Shown: positions 49,885-61,419 of the stretch, one piece after another
Layout: each line of letters opens with the position of its first letter
Numbering within the stretch: the first letter of the stretch is position 1
NCBI GenBank assembly: GCA_021442155.1
Contig: CM038214.1
Location: forward strand, 316,975,001 to 317,039,000
Reading direction: 5' to 3'
DNA: 64,000 bases
Source: Cymbidium sinense
Lineage: Eukaryota > Streptophyta > Magnoliopsida > Asparagales > Orchidaceae
The notes under the pieces: model-generated
Databases searched by the model: none
What the model saw: the letters and a program-made list of their open reading frames with translations, nothing else
What the model was told of the DNA's origin: nothing
Made by a program: the position numbers and the translations under genes

Positions 49885-51309
49885 GGGGCTACCCATCTTT
49901 TCTCTCTTGAGTTGTGCATGCCGCGCTCGACCTTTTATTCTTTTATGATAGTTTATATAATTATTTAATGTTATGTTTACATTGTGCATTAGGAAGACAT
50001 GCTTTTCATAGTTTCTTAAATGATGCTTGTGTGGCTTGGATGATTAGGCTCTTAGGATAAAATAACTTTTATAATCACTCATAACTAAATTTTAAACAAC
50101 TCATAACCTCATCATAAAACATAAGACATAAATAAGATAATTAAAAGATTTAGCAACCCCTTAGTTGTATGGTTGTATGTTTCACATCATGCATGCATAT
50201 TCTTTCTCTTTTGAACATGAAGGATTCCATCCTTGCATGATAAAGGAATGTTTGACCTGTGAGGGCATTCCTTATGGTAAAAAAACACCTTCTTGTAGCT
50301 GATTTAACCCATAAACTATTTTATCATGCATTTAGGCATAAGAAATTATAAAGCCTCTATCAAAATGATATATCTAAAATTAAATAAAATTTGAAAAGAT
50401 TTTGCATCTATAAATTAAGTCATATCCTCATACCACTCATGCTCTAGTCTCTTAGGGAGTGTGTTTAGGACTTTAGTCTCTAATTAAATAACTACCCTAG
50501 CTATCTTGCAATTCATAAGGACTACATGGTTTTAAAATTGTAGGAGTTAGGCGAGCCACTCAGGATTATAAGTCTAGAAGTCAGACAATTTATTCTCTCT
50601 TATGGAGGTAAACCCTTATGTCCATCTATCGCTTAGATTTAGGTCATGCTTTAGCACATACTAAAGCTCCCTAGGTTTAGGATCCAAGGTAGCAATTTCT
50701 TTCAGGCTACGAGCATAAATTCTTACCTCTTGGGCATTCCCACAAACTTATATTGGTGGATTATAAGCCCCAATAATCTAATTAAATTTCAACTCAAAAC
50801 ATATAAATCTCCTCAACTTCAAAATTATAAAGCCCAACCATAGGATAGATTGGAATACTAATTAGGCTTCCTAGTATCATGAGCATTTCATACTTATTTC
50901 ATTTGGATTCCAAAATTAAGTCTTCTCCTGGAACTTTCTCAATGGATTTTCTAAATACAACCAATCTTTGATAGTCTAACCTTGATATCTTTGGAAATGA
51001 TAATTGTCTACTTTAATTGAGAGTATTAATTAGAAATTTCATTTCCTAAGATGTAATTAACTTGCCTCCATAGGGAACTTAAGAACTTGGTTTAATATAA
51101 ACCCTACTTAATTCATCCATGTAAAGTAGGAGAAAAATCTCTACCACATTCGAAGACCCATCTTGCCTTAGGAGTCCTTATTATGTGATTAGGTCCACTG
51201 TAGGGTTATGCCTCTATCTTTTGAGAGAGTATATCATACCTCAATGTTGTACCTGATCACCTCAAAAAGTACACCCCCCCATCCCATAAATTTAAAAATA
51301 AACACCACA

Positions 51310-51314
51310 AGGCC
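51310..51314. repeat. Target-site duplication, right (AGGCC)
   Basis: The perfect partner of 43879-43883. It directly follows the CACCACA terminus. Confidence 0.85.
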
Positions 51315-51480
51315 CTCTTGCCTTGTACATTAAATCCTCTTAACATCATCCTTTCTTTTTGGAGTTTGGAGATGTAGATCCTCAAGTAGGCAAGGGTTTT
51401 TAGGCTTATAATGTTGACTGATACACACAGGTCAACTAGAAACTAGATAGCTTTATCGCAACATGCACTATAATGTAAAG
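51315..51480 (-). pseudogene. Gypsy protease, N-terminal half
   Basis: The minus strand reads F-L-V-D-L-C-V-S-V-N-I at the retropepsin active site. The Asp codon is at 51431-51433, and the usual Asp-Ser/Thr-Gly or Asp-Pro-Gly is changed. SLKTLAYL and, near 51310-51360, KLQKERMMLRGFNVQGKRAL follow. A stop codon (TAG) lies just before the active site. The domain is broken off at the nested element and continues at 43883. Confidence 0.8.
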
Positions 51481-52600
51481 AGGCAATTGTGCTCAAATGT
51501 CCCTAGGAGTAAGTCTTCATCGTTGAATGTAACTCTTAAGATGTACTTCAAGTGGCATGCCTCCTCTTTAATAGCGGTCAGCTGAGCTAAGCATATCTCT
51601 AGATCAAGTAAGGCCTTGGTTAGAGATTCTCTCATCTCTTTGGATAAGACAAGGGCATCGTATATGTTTAACTTAGATGGAAACATTCTAAGGTGAACTA
51701 GGACATTATCATCAACTCTAGCTTGGTCCACCACAAGCATATCCATAGGTGGAGCATCCTATGAAGGTGCTATCTACTCACTGGAACCAATGACTTGCTT
51801 ACCCTTATCCTGAGGTGCTACCTTAGGAGGTAAAACTTTGCCACTACGTAGGTTGACTTCGGTGAGTTCTTGGAAAGATGAGCTTGTTGAAAGTTCTACC
51901 TTCTCATAGGGCATACCTACAGCTTCTCCTATAGGATTCTCAGAGTTAGTTGACTCCAAGTCAATCTCAAGAGGTGAACTTAATTGATTCAGAGAAGGAC
52001 AGTCTGAATCTGAATCGAAAAGGAAAGGATCGAACTACTAGAGCTATTATTCTTATTTAGACTGGGAGAGCTTTCAATAGGAATAAAATCAAGAGCATCA
52101 GAAGTAGACAATATATTTATAAAATCAACTTTCTTCATTAATTTCTTTTTGGGGGGAGGTACATGATAGAAATCAAGTAAAGTAAGCGGAGTGAGGGATT
52201 TAGTGCTCTTATCTGCAGATACAATGCTCCTGCTTGTAGAAGAGGAACTAGAAGAAGAGGTGGTAGCTGCAACGGTGGAAGGAGTACTAGACTCAACTGG
52301 CTACGCTCTTGGACTATCACAGGATGGTACTTGCTGCTATGTCACCCTCCCTGAGTTGTCCTTTGCAACTAGCAAACCTTCCTCGATGTTAGAGGTTTGA
52401 GCAACTTTAGGTTCCTGCAAAGAAAGCTTCTTAATCTTAGAAATGATCTTCTTAGAGGTTCGAGATAGGGAGATATTCTAACCTTCTTTGGTCTTAAAGA
52501 ATCAGTATCCTTAAGGATAACTCTAACCGAATGGTTGTTCTAATAAGTATTCCTTAGGGATAACTATTGCTATCAACTTATAGTTACACTCAAGCTAGTA
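51468..52600 (-). pseudogene. Gypsy gag-protease spacer region
   Basis: 51468-51746 (minus) carries YDALVLSKEMRESLTKAL and FNDEDLLLGTFEHN. The latter is a conserved phrase just upstream of the protease in this group of plant gypsy elements. 51774-51959 has LTEVNLRSGKVLPPKV, another phrase of the same spacer. The rest up to 52600 is Ser/Pro/Leu-rich with stops. It shows that gag, spacer and protease belong to one element lying to the right of the nested insertion. Confidence 0.75.
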
Positions 52601-53549
52601 CTTAAAAGTGATGCAATCCTCTAAGACATGGCCTAACATGCTATGGTAAGGGCAATAGCTAGGATCATCATTCTTGCCCACTTCCTCCAACCTCTTACGC
52701 TCTAGTAATTGAAAGTCAGGATTCTTTAAGAGATTCTTAAAGATTTTCCTAACTACCTCCCTCTTGAATGAATATGCCTTAACTAATCTATCAGCCAGAG
52801 TAAGTGGAAAGTAGCCACCTGGTGATAAATATAAATACCACTACTGGGTAGGCTGCTGAGGTGGTGGAAATGGACATTGTGGTTGCTACGTTGGCCGATA
52901 TGATGACCGAGATGGTGGAATAGGAGGTGGAAAAGGAGGCTGCTGAGCTCATAGTCTCCCATGCTGAACTTTAGCTGGCTGCTTCCCTCTATCCACTAAC
53001 ACAACTATCCCTTGTTTCTTCTCAAACAACTTCTATGGCTTGGGCCTAGATGATTGGTCGAGAAAGGGTAACTATTTGGCATCCTCTTGTAGGCTAGCCA
53101 CCTTATTGATTAATTTCTCGAATATTTTGATGATAAAGCCCTTAAGCATGAAGGTGATCAGGCCATGGATATTCATGAGTAGAATCTCAATTGCATGTTA
53201 TTTGGACAGTTGTGATTCACATTTCATGCTCAGGTTGCTCCACCTGAGAATGTAATCAATGAGGGACTCATTGAGTTTCTATTTCTCTACAATGAGGTCG
53301 CCTACAATCACTCTCTATTGAGCTCCAGCAAACCTCATGATGAAGACATGCTCCAACTCAGCAAAAGTCTTCACCGAACCATTGGGCAGTTTGCTGTACT
53401 AATCAAATGCAACACTTGACAGACTTCTAACGGAAAGGTGGAAGAGGAGTGTGTTGCTACAACTGGTGTTGCAACAGCAGGCTCTAAAGTGTGCAATGTG
53501 TTATCGTGGGTTCCCACTATCATCAAAGATCTTGAAGGATGGTGGCACA
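52600..53549 (-). pseudogene. Gypsy gag (capsid) with zinc-knuckle-like motif, 5' truncated
   Basis: From right to left on the minus strand: VPPSFKIFDDSGNPR (start of the retrotransposon gag domain), LSSVAFD and SKLPNGSVKTFAELEHVFIMRF, then NESLIDYILRWSNLSMKCE, a Pro-rich linker (about 52850-52950), and a knuckle-like C-P-Y-H-S-M-L-G-H-V-L-E-D-C at 52613-52654. Gag forms the element's capsid. Several stops are present. The normal upstream end of gag and the 5' LTR are absent, because A-rich satellite begins at about 53550. Confidence 0.85.
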
Positions 53550-56500
53550 AAACCCTAAATAAAATAAAAACTAAATAAAAACCTAAACATAAAAAATAAA
53601 CCTAAAAATAAATAAAAAATAAAACCTAAACCCTAAACCTAAAATAAATAAAATAAACATAAACATAAACCTAAACTAAAATAAATAAAACCTAAATCTA
53701 AACTTAAAATAACCTAAACCTGAAACTAAATAAAATAAGATAAACTAAAAGTAAACCTAAAACTAAAAAAAAAAATCTAAAAATAAACCTAAAATAAAAA
53801 CCTAAAACCTAAACATAAAAAACTAAAATGAAAACCCAAACAAAAACCTAAAAATAAAAAATAAAACCTAAACCTAAAAAAAAAAACTAAATTAAAAAAT
53901 GAACATAAACCTAAACCTAAACCTAAAAATAAAACTAGAATAAATAAACTTAAACTAAAATAAATGAACTAAACTAAATAAAAATAATAATAAACCTAAA
54001 TAAATATAAAAAATAAAATTAAGTAAAATAAAATAAATAAAAAATAAACTAAATAAACCTAAAATTGCAAGTTTACTTAATTTTATTTTTAAAATCCCTA
54101 AACCCAAAACCAAAAATCTTAAACTCCAAACCCTAAATCATGAAATTAACCCTAAGCCCTAAACCCTAATCCTACAACCCTAAACCCTAAATCCAAAAAA
54201 ACCCTAAACCATAAACTAACCTTAAACCTTAAACCTTAAACATTAACCAAAAGAAACTAACTAACTAACCCTAAACCCTAAACTACTGATCCTAAACCTT
54301 AACCCACTCTAAACACTAAAAAAAAGATAAAATAAACTAAAAAAAAGACTAAAAATGAAACTTAAAATAAACCTAAAATAAAACCTACTAAAAAAAAAAA
54401 TAAAATAAAATCTTAAACCTAAACCTGGAGAAAAATAAAACCTAAACCTAAAAATAAAATAAAAATAAAATAAACTAAAAATAAACTTAAACCTAAAATA
54501 AACAAAAAAAATAAACCTAAACTAAAATAAATAAACCTAAAATAAAATAAACTAAATAAAATAAAAATAAAATAAAAAAATAAAAAATAAAATAAACTAA
54601 AAAAACTAAATAAACCTAAACCTATCACTTTACTAATTTAAAATATAAAAATTAAAAAATAAAAAGTTAAAAATCAAAAAACTACTAAACCTTAAACCCT
54701 AAACTACTAAACCACTCTAAATCCAAAGATCAAACTGAGCCAAACCCTAAAACCCTATACTAAACCCTAAGCCTAAACCCTAAAACACATAATCTTGACC
54801 CTAAAGCCTAAACTCTAAATCCCAAACCACCACTAAACTAAACCCTAAACCCTAAAACCTAAAAAACCTACCTAAACTAAATAAAACCTAAAATAAAATA
54901 AATAAAACCACTAAATAATAAAATAAATAAAATCAAATCAAACCTAAACTAAAACCTAAACCTAAACCAAAACCTAAATATAATAAAGAAAGAAAAGTAA
55001 AACTAAATAAAATAAATAAAACCTAAACTAAACTAAAAATGGAATAAACCTAAAATAAAACCAAAATAAAATAAAACTAAATGTAAAATAAAAATAAAAT
55101 AAACCTTAAATAAAATAAAATAAAAAACTAAATAAAAACCTAAACCTAAAAAATAGCCTTAAAAATAAATAAAAAATAAAACCAAAACCCTAAACCAAAA
55201 ATAAAAAAAATAAAAAAACCTAAACCAAAACTAAAACAAACTAATCTAAAATAAATAAAACTAAACCTAAACCTAAAATAAACTAAACCTAATCCTAAGC
55301 AAGATAAAATAAAATAAACTTAAAATAAAGCTAAACCTAAAATAAAAAATAAAACTTAAAAATAAACCTAAAATAAAAACATAAAACCTAAACCTAAAAA
55401 AATAAAATAAAAACCTTAACCTAAACTTAAAATTAAAAAATAAAACTTAAACCTAAAAATAAAATAAAAATAAAAAACTAAACTAAAAATAATCATAAAC
55501 CTAAACCTAAACCTAAAAGATAAACTAAAATAAAACTAAATAAATAAACTAAATTAAAATAAAATAAACCTTAAAAAATAAACTAAAAAGATCAGTTAAA
55601 TAAATTAAACCTGGTTACTATTTAAAAAAAAAAACCCTAAACCAAAACTAAAAACTAAAGAAACCCTAAATAAACTTAAACCCAAAACAACTTTAACTAA
55701 CCCACTTTAAAATTTTAACCCTAAACCCCATAAACTAAAACCTCTAAACACTAAACCCTGGGCCTACCCCAAACCCTAAACCCTAACCCTAAACCCTAAA
55801 CCCTAAAACCATAAAGCCTAAAAACTTAAACCCTAAACCCTAAACCATAAACCTTTCAAACCTAAAAACCTAAACCTAAACTAAATAAAACTAAAAAATA
55901 AAATAAATTAAAAACTTAAAACTAAATAAATTAAAAAAAATTATAAAATAAAACCCTAAACCTAAAAAATAAAATATAATAATAAAATAAACAAAAGATA
56001 AAAATAATGGCTATAAACTAAAAAAATAAAATAAACTTAAGATTAAAAAACCAAAATAAAATAAAAACTAAACATAAAATGAAAATAAAATTAACATAAA
56101 ATAAACTTAAAAGAAAATATAATAAATACTAAATAAAAAACCTAAAGTTAAAAAATAAACCTAAAAATAAATATAAAATAAAAAACCCTAAAGAAAAAAA
56201 AAAAACCTAAAACCTAAAAAAATATAAATTAAACTAAACATAAAGTAAAATAAACAAAACTAAAATAAATAAAACCTATATGTAAACCTAAAATAAACTA
56301 AACATAAACCTAAACCTAAACTAAATAAAAATTAAACTAAAATAAACCTAAACCTAAAGTAAAATAAATAAAACCTAAAACCCATACTTACAAAAATAAA
56401 ATAAAACTTAAACCTAAACCTAAAAATAAAAAAATATATAAAATATAAACCTAAAAAATAAAATAAAAATAAAACCCAACTAAAAATTAAATCTAAACCT

Positions 56501-56965
56501 AAACCTAAATCTAAAAATAAACTAAAATAAAAAACCTAAACTAAAATAAAGAAACATAAAATAAATAAACTAAACTAAATAAAAATAAAATTAAAATAAA
56601 CTAAAATAAATAAACTAAATAAACTTAAACGTACCTCTTTACCTAATTTAAAAAAAAAAACTTAAAGCCTAAGCTAACCTTAAACCCTAAAAAAAAACTA
56701 AAAGAAAAATCTAAACCTAAACAAAAACCTAAACCCTAAACCTAAAACCTAAACCCAAAACCCAAAACCCTAAAAATAAATAAAAAAGTAGAAAAAAACC
56801 TAACCCTAAACCTACAACACTAAATCCTAAACCCTAAACCTTAAAACCCAAAACCCAAAACCCTAAACCCAAAACCCTAAACCCGAACCCTAAATCCTAA
56901 ACCCTAAAAACCCTATAGCCTAAACACTAAACCCCAAACATAAAACCCTAAACCCTAAACCCTAA
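53550..56965 (+). repeat. Telomere-like satellite, higher-order repeat units
   Basis: It starts with AAAACCCTAAATAAAATAAAAAC right after the truncated gag. Markers lie at 54061-54083, 54614-54640, 55605-55625 (weak) and 56626-56650. CCCTAAA-rich blocks are at 54120-54320, 54670-54870, 55640-55870 and 56660-56965, with A-rich blocks between. No gene is seen. Confidence 0.9.
56963..56965. repeat. Probable TAA target-site duplication, left
   Basis: TAA precedes the GGGGTGTTTGGC terminus. TAA also follows the right terminus (60685-60687). PIF/Harbinger elements duplicate a 3-bp TTA/TAA target. Confidence 0.55.
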
Positions 56966-57562
56966 GGGGTGTTTGGCAACGGATTGGATTTATTTCAAGT
57001 AGGATTTAGTAAATCTAGTATATCTAGATTTAGTAAATCCTGAGCTGTTAAATCCTGAAAAGTGTTTGGTAATAGATTTATTAAATCTTGCTAAATCCAG
57101 AAAGATGTTTGGTAAATTATTTGAGATTTAAATCTATTATAATTAAATAATAATATTTAAAAGAATAATATAAATAAATAAATAGAAGAATATAATATTA
57201 AAATTAAAATCAATCATTTAGCAAAGATATCATGCTCATTACAAAATATAAATAAACATTACATTATTTGGATATAATAATTTTTTTTGCTGATAATACA
57301 ATTGAATTTTCCAACTCCTTCGATAATGTCAAGCATTGCGATGACTTCGCCTCAATTCTTGTATATACGAAAAAATTGTATTAGAACTACATAATCAAAT
57401 GTTATATTTTCTTAATGTATAAAGATACTTTTTTACATATGCTTTCCACATTATAGTAGCTATTATATGTCTCAAACCATCTCCTTAAACACTTTTGCCA
57501 ATAGTTGCATGCACATCAGGGTCATCATCATCTACGGTCACCTCTCTTAATTCCCTATCATG

Positions 57563-58424
57563 TCACATTTCTATTTGAGACATATTAAAGTAATAGTCAT
57601 CTCCATGATAATGACCAATAAAGTTGTGTAGGACTGCACATGCAATTATAATGTCACCCTGCACAGTCAAAGGAAATTTATGCATGTGAGTCAAGACCTA
57701 AAATCTTTCTTTTCAAATCCCAAAAGTTCTCTCCACTACATTCTGTAGTTGTGTATGACGGTGGTTAAACAACTCCTGTGGCCCTATATATCTATGAGTT
57801 GTACCTCCATGATAGTCACTTAGGTGATAATGAAAGCCTCTAAACAGTGCAATAAATTTATCTGTATTGGCGTAACCTGAATCAACTAAGTAGTACTTCC
57901 CTTGTGAAACATAAAAACCATCTTGCTCAATGAATAATATAGAACTCTCATATCTGTTGCAGATCCTTCCCAACCTGAAGCTAGATAAACAAATTGATGA
58001 TCAAATGAAACAGTGACCATGACATTTTATGAAGTGAATGCTTTTCTGTTGTGATATATGTTCTATAATCGTGAATTGACAACAACTGGTACATGTGTTC
58101 CATCGATTGCACCTATGAATTTATTGAAAAATGGATAAAATTGGGGATTACCCAGTATAAATGAATGACAATCAGCTTGTGTTGGTGGTAGATTGATAAA
58201 CTCATCGAATAATGAAATGATAGCTTGCAACACCAGATTGAAGTAGCGACTAACTATTTCTAATGAATGTTAAAAAATTCACAAAGTTGTCTATAACTAT
58301 GCGCATGTGCAACACCTCTTAAAAAATGCCTAATTATTATGGCGTAATCATGTTTCTTGTGTCAGTTAATAATCCACGATTGACCAAAAGATCTCTGAGT
58401 TGTATAAATGCTTGCATTGATAAC
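57563..58424 (-). pseudogene. Harbinger (HARBI1-like) transposase, DDE_4 type, broken
   Basis: The minus strand carries the catalytic triad of the family: Asp in AIDGTH (58101-58103), Asp in GSATDMRVL (57952-57954), and Glu in VVERTFG (57731-57733). Between the last two lies GKYYLVDSGYANT, the most conserved family phrase. The protein then runs through an ACAVLHNFIGHYHG-like phrase to a TGA at 57563-57565. It is broken by a stop soon after AIDGTH, a frameshift between the second Asp and the Glu segment, and a TGA after ERTFGI at about 57713. An acceptor-like TTTCTTTAG on the minus strand at 58425 suggests an exon starting at 58424. All three acidic residues survive, but not in one frame. Confidence 0.87.
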
Positions 58425-60373
58425 CTAAAGAAAATGTAAGAATGTCATGGATGTCTGTTAAGAATATCAAGTACATATTGATGTCTAGTGTACTGTCTAT
58501 CGAACATAGATCTCTAAGCTTTAGGTGAAAGATAATTCAGTTAGAAAAAATAAAAAGAAGATCAATTAACAAAAACACACATAATTTTATCTAGGTTCAG
58601 TTAATGGGTGGCTACATCCTATTTTTTTGTCAGTGCAGATTTTATTATAGTTTGATTTTGAATTATTATAATTATTATGTCTTTTGATACAATATGAAGA
58701 TGATGATGCAATAAAGTTGATGCCCCCTTTATAAAAAAAGGTTGCGATGTCATTAAGATTTATCCAATGATTAAATTTGCATAGCATGTGTTCTTTGAAA
58801 TTAATTCCTTACTTTGCTTTTATAAACACATTACTTTTAAAATTTTTTCCTTGAAATGGTCTTATCAAATGGTATCAATCACAGATTTTGTGCTCCCTCA
58901 ATGCAATCAAATCATTATTATTGACCCACTAACATAGAATTGTTAAAGTTCTAATCATTACTCTTGCTTATTTTTGTTTATATATTTATAAGTTAATGCA
59001 TGTATATGTAGTAGCGCACATATCATTCCCCACAACAAAAGAAAAATGGAACCAAATAGGTTGCAAGAAACATCAAACACCAAAATTACAAATCCATCAA
59101 CATATCCAATCAAATAAAATGGGGATCACATCATAATCTAGCACCTACCCCAAAATCCAACAAAAAAAGAAAAATAAATAAATTTAAAAAGATTTCTTAA
59201 GTGATGACTAGAATTTTAGGCACAAACTCATACTCTCTCAGAGCCAATTTCACTATCCTTTGGATTGGTGTTGTGAGTTTATTCTAGAAGGCTGAAATTT
59301 TCATTGCAAGACTTGAATAAATTAGGTTGTGATTGGAGTCAAATACATTATTGTTTGCTATCAAAACATCTGTATTTTTAATTTTTATTACCCTACAATA
59401 TCTTGTGTATGTTCTGTGCTTATACCATAAAAAAGACTCATGAGCTTAGAGATGGTCTTGATTGTACTAAAAAATACTATGATTCCAAAAATAAATCAAC
59501 AATATTGATTGTTCTCAAAAAAATCATTCACAATATATTGATTCTCTAAATAACTAGATTTCATCGCTTAGACATGGTCATGAGCTTGGACAAAATTTAG
59601 AGGAGCATAAGAGAGGTAGTAATGAACAAACAATGGTTCTTGATTATTTGTACACTAAATCGGGCATATTATTATATGATTCTAAAAATAAATCAACATC
59701 ATAAAACTAATGTTTTAAAAACTACTGCATCATAACTAGTTGCAATTGGTAGCATCCATCAATGTCTGGAAAGAAGAACTTGCTCCCTCTCATTGCATAA
59801 ATATAATTCCCATGTTTATAACATAAGTAAAGAGAAGAAATAAAAATTACATACATGTTGATAAAAACACTATAGAACTCTACAAGCTAACTCAAAGCAT
59901 AAAATACATGGCAAATCATTCTTTAAAAAGTCTTGGACTTCTTTCATGAAAATAATGTTTCAAATTATAATGCCGTGGATATAGCTGCAATTAGTAACTT
60001 GTTCTTTAATAACTAGAATGAGAACTTGCACCCTATCCCTTTCATTGCATAAACATAGTTCCCATCTTTATAACACTAGTATAGAAAAGAAAGAAAATTT
60101 GTATGCATTTTAACAAAGGCACTCTAGAAATCTACAAGTTAACTCGGCATTTGGGGCATTAAAATGCAAGGTAAATCATTCTTTCAGATAAAATCCTTGA
60201 ATTCTTGCCGAATCTAAAATATGAAATAGATGATAATTATCTTCTATAACGATACAGTGTAAAGAAAAGAAAGAACAATAGAGAACCAGAGAATGAGCAC
60301 CTCGAACTCAAATGTTTGTGCGGTGAGATAAGAAGAAATGGAAAAGAAGAATGATGCACAAGAATGAACTTAC

Positions 60374-60482
60374 CTGCAGAGATCTGGCGTGATGCAGTTG
60401 CTAGGAGAAGCTTTGGGAGGGAAGAGCTAATGGAAATGTCTGTTGCGAGTGTAGAAATAGGAATTCGAAGGAGTTGAGACAA
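60374..60482 (-). other. Probable 5' exon of the Harbinger transposase transcript
   Basis: On the minus strand the sequence ends in CTGCAG followed by GTAAGT (donor between 60374 and 60373), an excellent plant 5' splice site. It lies at the end of the element from which minus-strand transcription would start. An ATG frame runs through it but reads into the intron and is probably not protein. The exon may be largely untranslated leader. Confidence 0.4.
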
Positions 60483-60684
60483 GGAGTGCAGTTACTGCCA
60501 TACCGCCAGGTTCTCGATCCGTTAATCCCATTAAATCTGTCGAATCAGCAGATTTAACAAATCCAGGATTTATCCTAATTTTTGGATTTATTGGATTTAC
60601 GGCACCAAGGATTTACTAAATCCTCCCATGATGTTTGGTATTCTGATTTAGCGAGCTAAATCATAGTAAATCCATTGTCAAACA

Positions 60685-61134
60685 TAAAATTCTAAACCTA
60701 CAAGCACACCTAAAATACACCCACAAACCCTATCCCTAAACCCTTAACCCTAAACACTAAACCTTAAACCCTAAACCCTAAACTCTAAAATCCTAAACCT
60801 AAAAAATAAAATAAAATTAAAACTCAACTAAAAAATAAACTTAAACCTATACCTAAAGCTAAAAAATAAACTAAAATAAACAAACCTAAAGAAAATCAAC
60901 TAAACTAAATTAAAATAAGAAATAAACCTAAATAAAAATAAAAATAATAAAAATTATAAAAAATTAACTAAGTAAACAAAGTAAACATAAACCTATAGAT
61001 TTACTTACTTTTTTTTAAAAAAACCTAAACCCTAAATCCTAAATCCTCAAGCCTAAGCCCAAAACCTTAAACCCTAAAAAATAAACCCTAAAACTAACCC
61101 TAAACCTATAACACTAAACTACAACCCTAAACTT
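60685..61134 (+). repeat. Telomere-like satellite
   Basis: CCCTAAA-rich up to 60800, then A-rich, a marker at 60985-61012 (CTATAGATTTACTTACTTT plus A-run), then CCCTAAA-rich to 61134. Confidence 0.9.
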
Positions 61135-61419
61135 GGTGTGTTAGAGTAGTGGCGGTTATGGAGGCGGGAGGAGCGACAAAGGTTACAATCGTGGTAATGG
61201 CGGAGGGAGAGATCGGGGATATGATGGTTGATCCTACTACTCGAGAGGCTGGGGTGGTTTTGATGGGAACTGAAGAAACTAAAGAATGTCCGATCCGATC
61301 TATATGCTCATTTTTTATCTATGTCATTATTTATGTCTTAGAAAACTTGGTGTGTTACCTGGTTGATGAAATAGAAAAGAAGAAATGCTGAATCTGAAGT
61401 AGTTCTCTATTAAAAAAAA
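61135..61419 (+). pseudogene. GR-RBP retrocopy, tail and 3' untranslated region
   Basis: It begins inside the glycine-rich tail (SSGGYGGGR near 61149), then an NRGNGGGRDRGYDG phrase, a TGA where the family has Gly, SYYSRGWGGFDGN, and a second TGA where the family has Trp of NWRN. The 3' untranslated region has lost the segment between GATCTGATCT and GCTCATTTTTTAT seen in the 3331 copy. The A-run at 61412-61419 is followed by telomere-like repeats. An ATG frame at 61149 is a shadow. Confidence 0.8.

Larger units (their letters stand above)
43884..51309. mobile_element. Nested LTR-type element (giant solo LTR or non-autonomous), 7426 bp
   Basis: Bounded by TGTTGACC at the left and AACACCACA at the right and flanked by a perfect 5-bp duplication AGGCC, as for LTR retrotransposons. 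Removing the element together with one AGGCC brings the two halves of the host protease gene together in the same reading frame, which strongly supports the ends. No gag or pol coding is recognisable. It has two sets of internal tandem repeats (about 175 bp and about 260 bp), a long CCAAATTGACC-type low-complexity region (44600-45700) and an AT-rich central part. It could be an unusually long solo LTR or a non-autonomous element with decayed inner LTR ends; I could not find an internal LTR pair or a primer-binding site. The first 5.6 kb is duplicated at 16102-21773. Confidence 0.8.
35467..53549. other. Block B: large non-satellite block, nested retroelement
   Basis: The more complete of two related blocks. 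From left to right: a junction segment (35467-35660), AT-rich tandem repeats, 415-bp repeats, and a minus-strand gypsy element split by a nested LTR-type element. It ends abruptly inside gag at about 53549, next to A-rich satellite. 34785-49447 corresponds to 10305-21773, with about 3.4 kb absent from the latter. Confidence 0.8.
56966..60684 (-). mobile_element. PIF/Harbinger DNA transposon, about 3.7 kb
   Basis: The left end is GGGGTGTTTGGCAACGGATT. The right end, read on the minus strand, is TGTTTGACAATGGATT. These form an imperfect terminal inverted repeat, with the outermost four bases apparently lost on the right. Subterminal regions on both sides are rich in GGATTTAGTAAATCC-type words and repeats of TGTTTGGTA, as expected for transposase-binding regions. 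The minus strand encodes a broken Harbinger transposase (57563-58424). It lies in CCCTAAA repeats at a TAA target. About 58440-60360 shows no recognisable Myb-like second protein, only AT-rich intron-like sequence. Confidence 0.85.

Noticed and set aside
49750..49968. 72-codon + frame near the possible TATA box
   Set aside because: No family motif, an atypical hydrophobic end, and no sister copy to test it; treated as chance.
54419..54628. Phe/Leu/Tyr-rich minus-strand frame resembling a membrane protein
   Set aside because: It is the antisense reading of A-rich satellite; any AAATAAA tract gives such Phe/Leu/Ile-rich frames.
58440..60360. A Myb-like second protein of the Harbinger element
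   Set aside because: Only short AT-rich frames are present (for example 58587-58787 minus), with no helix-turn-helix or Trp spacing; it looks like intron.
61149..61391. ATG-initiated 80-codon frame
   Set aside because: Shifted frame over the GR-RBP retrocopy that runs on into its 3' untranslated region.
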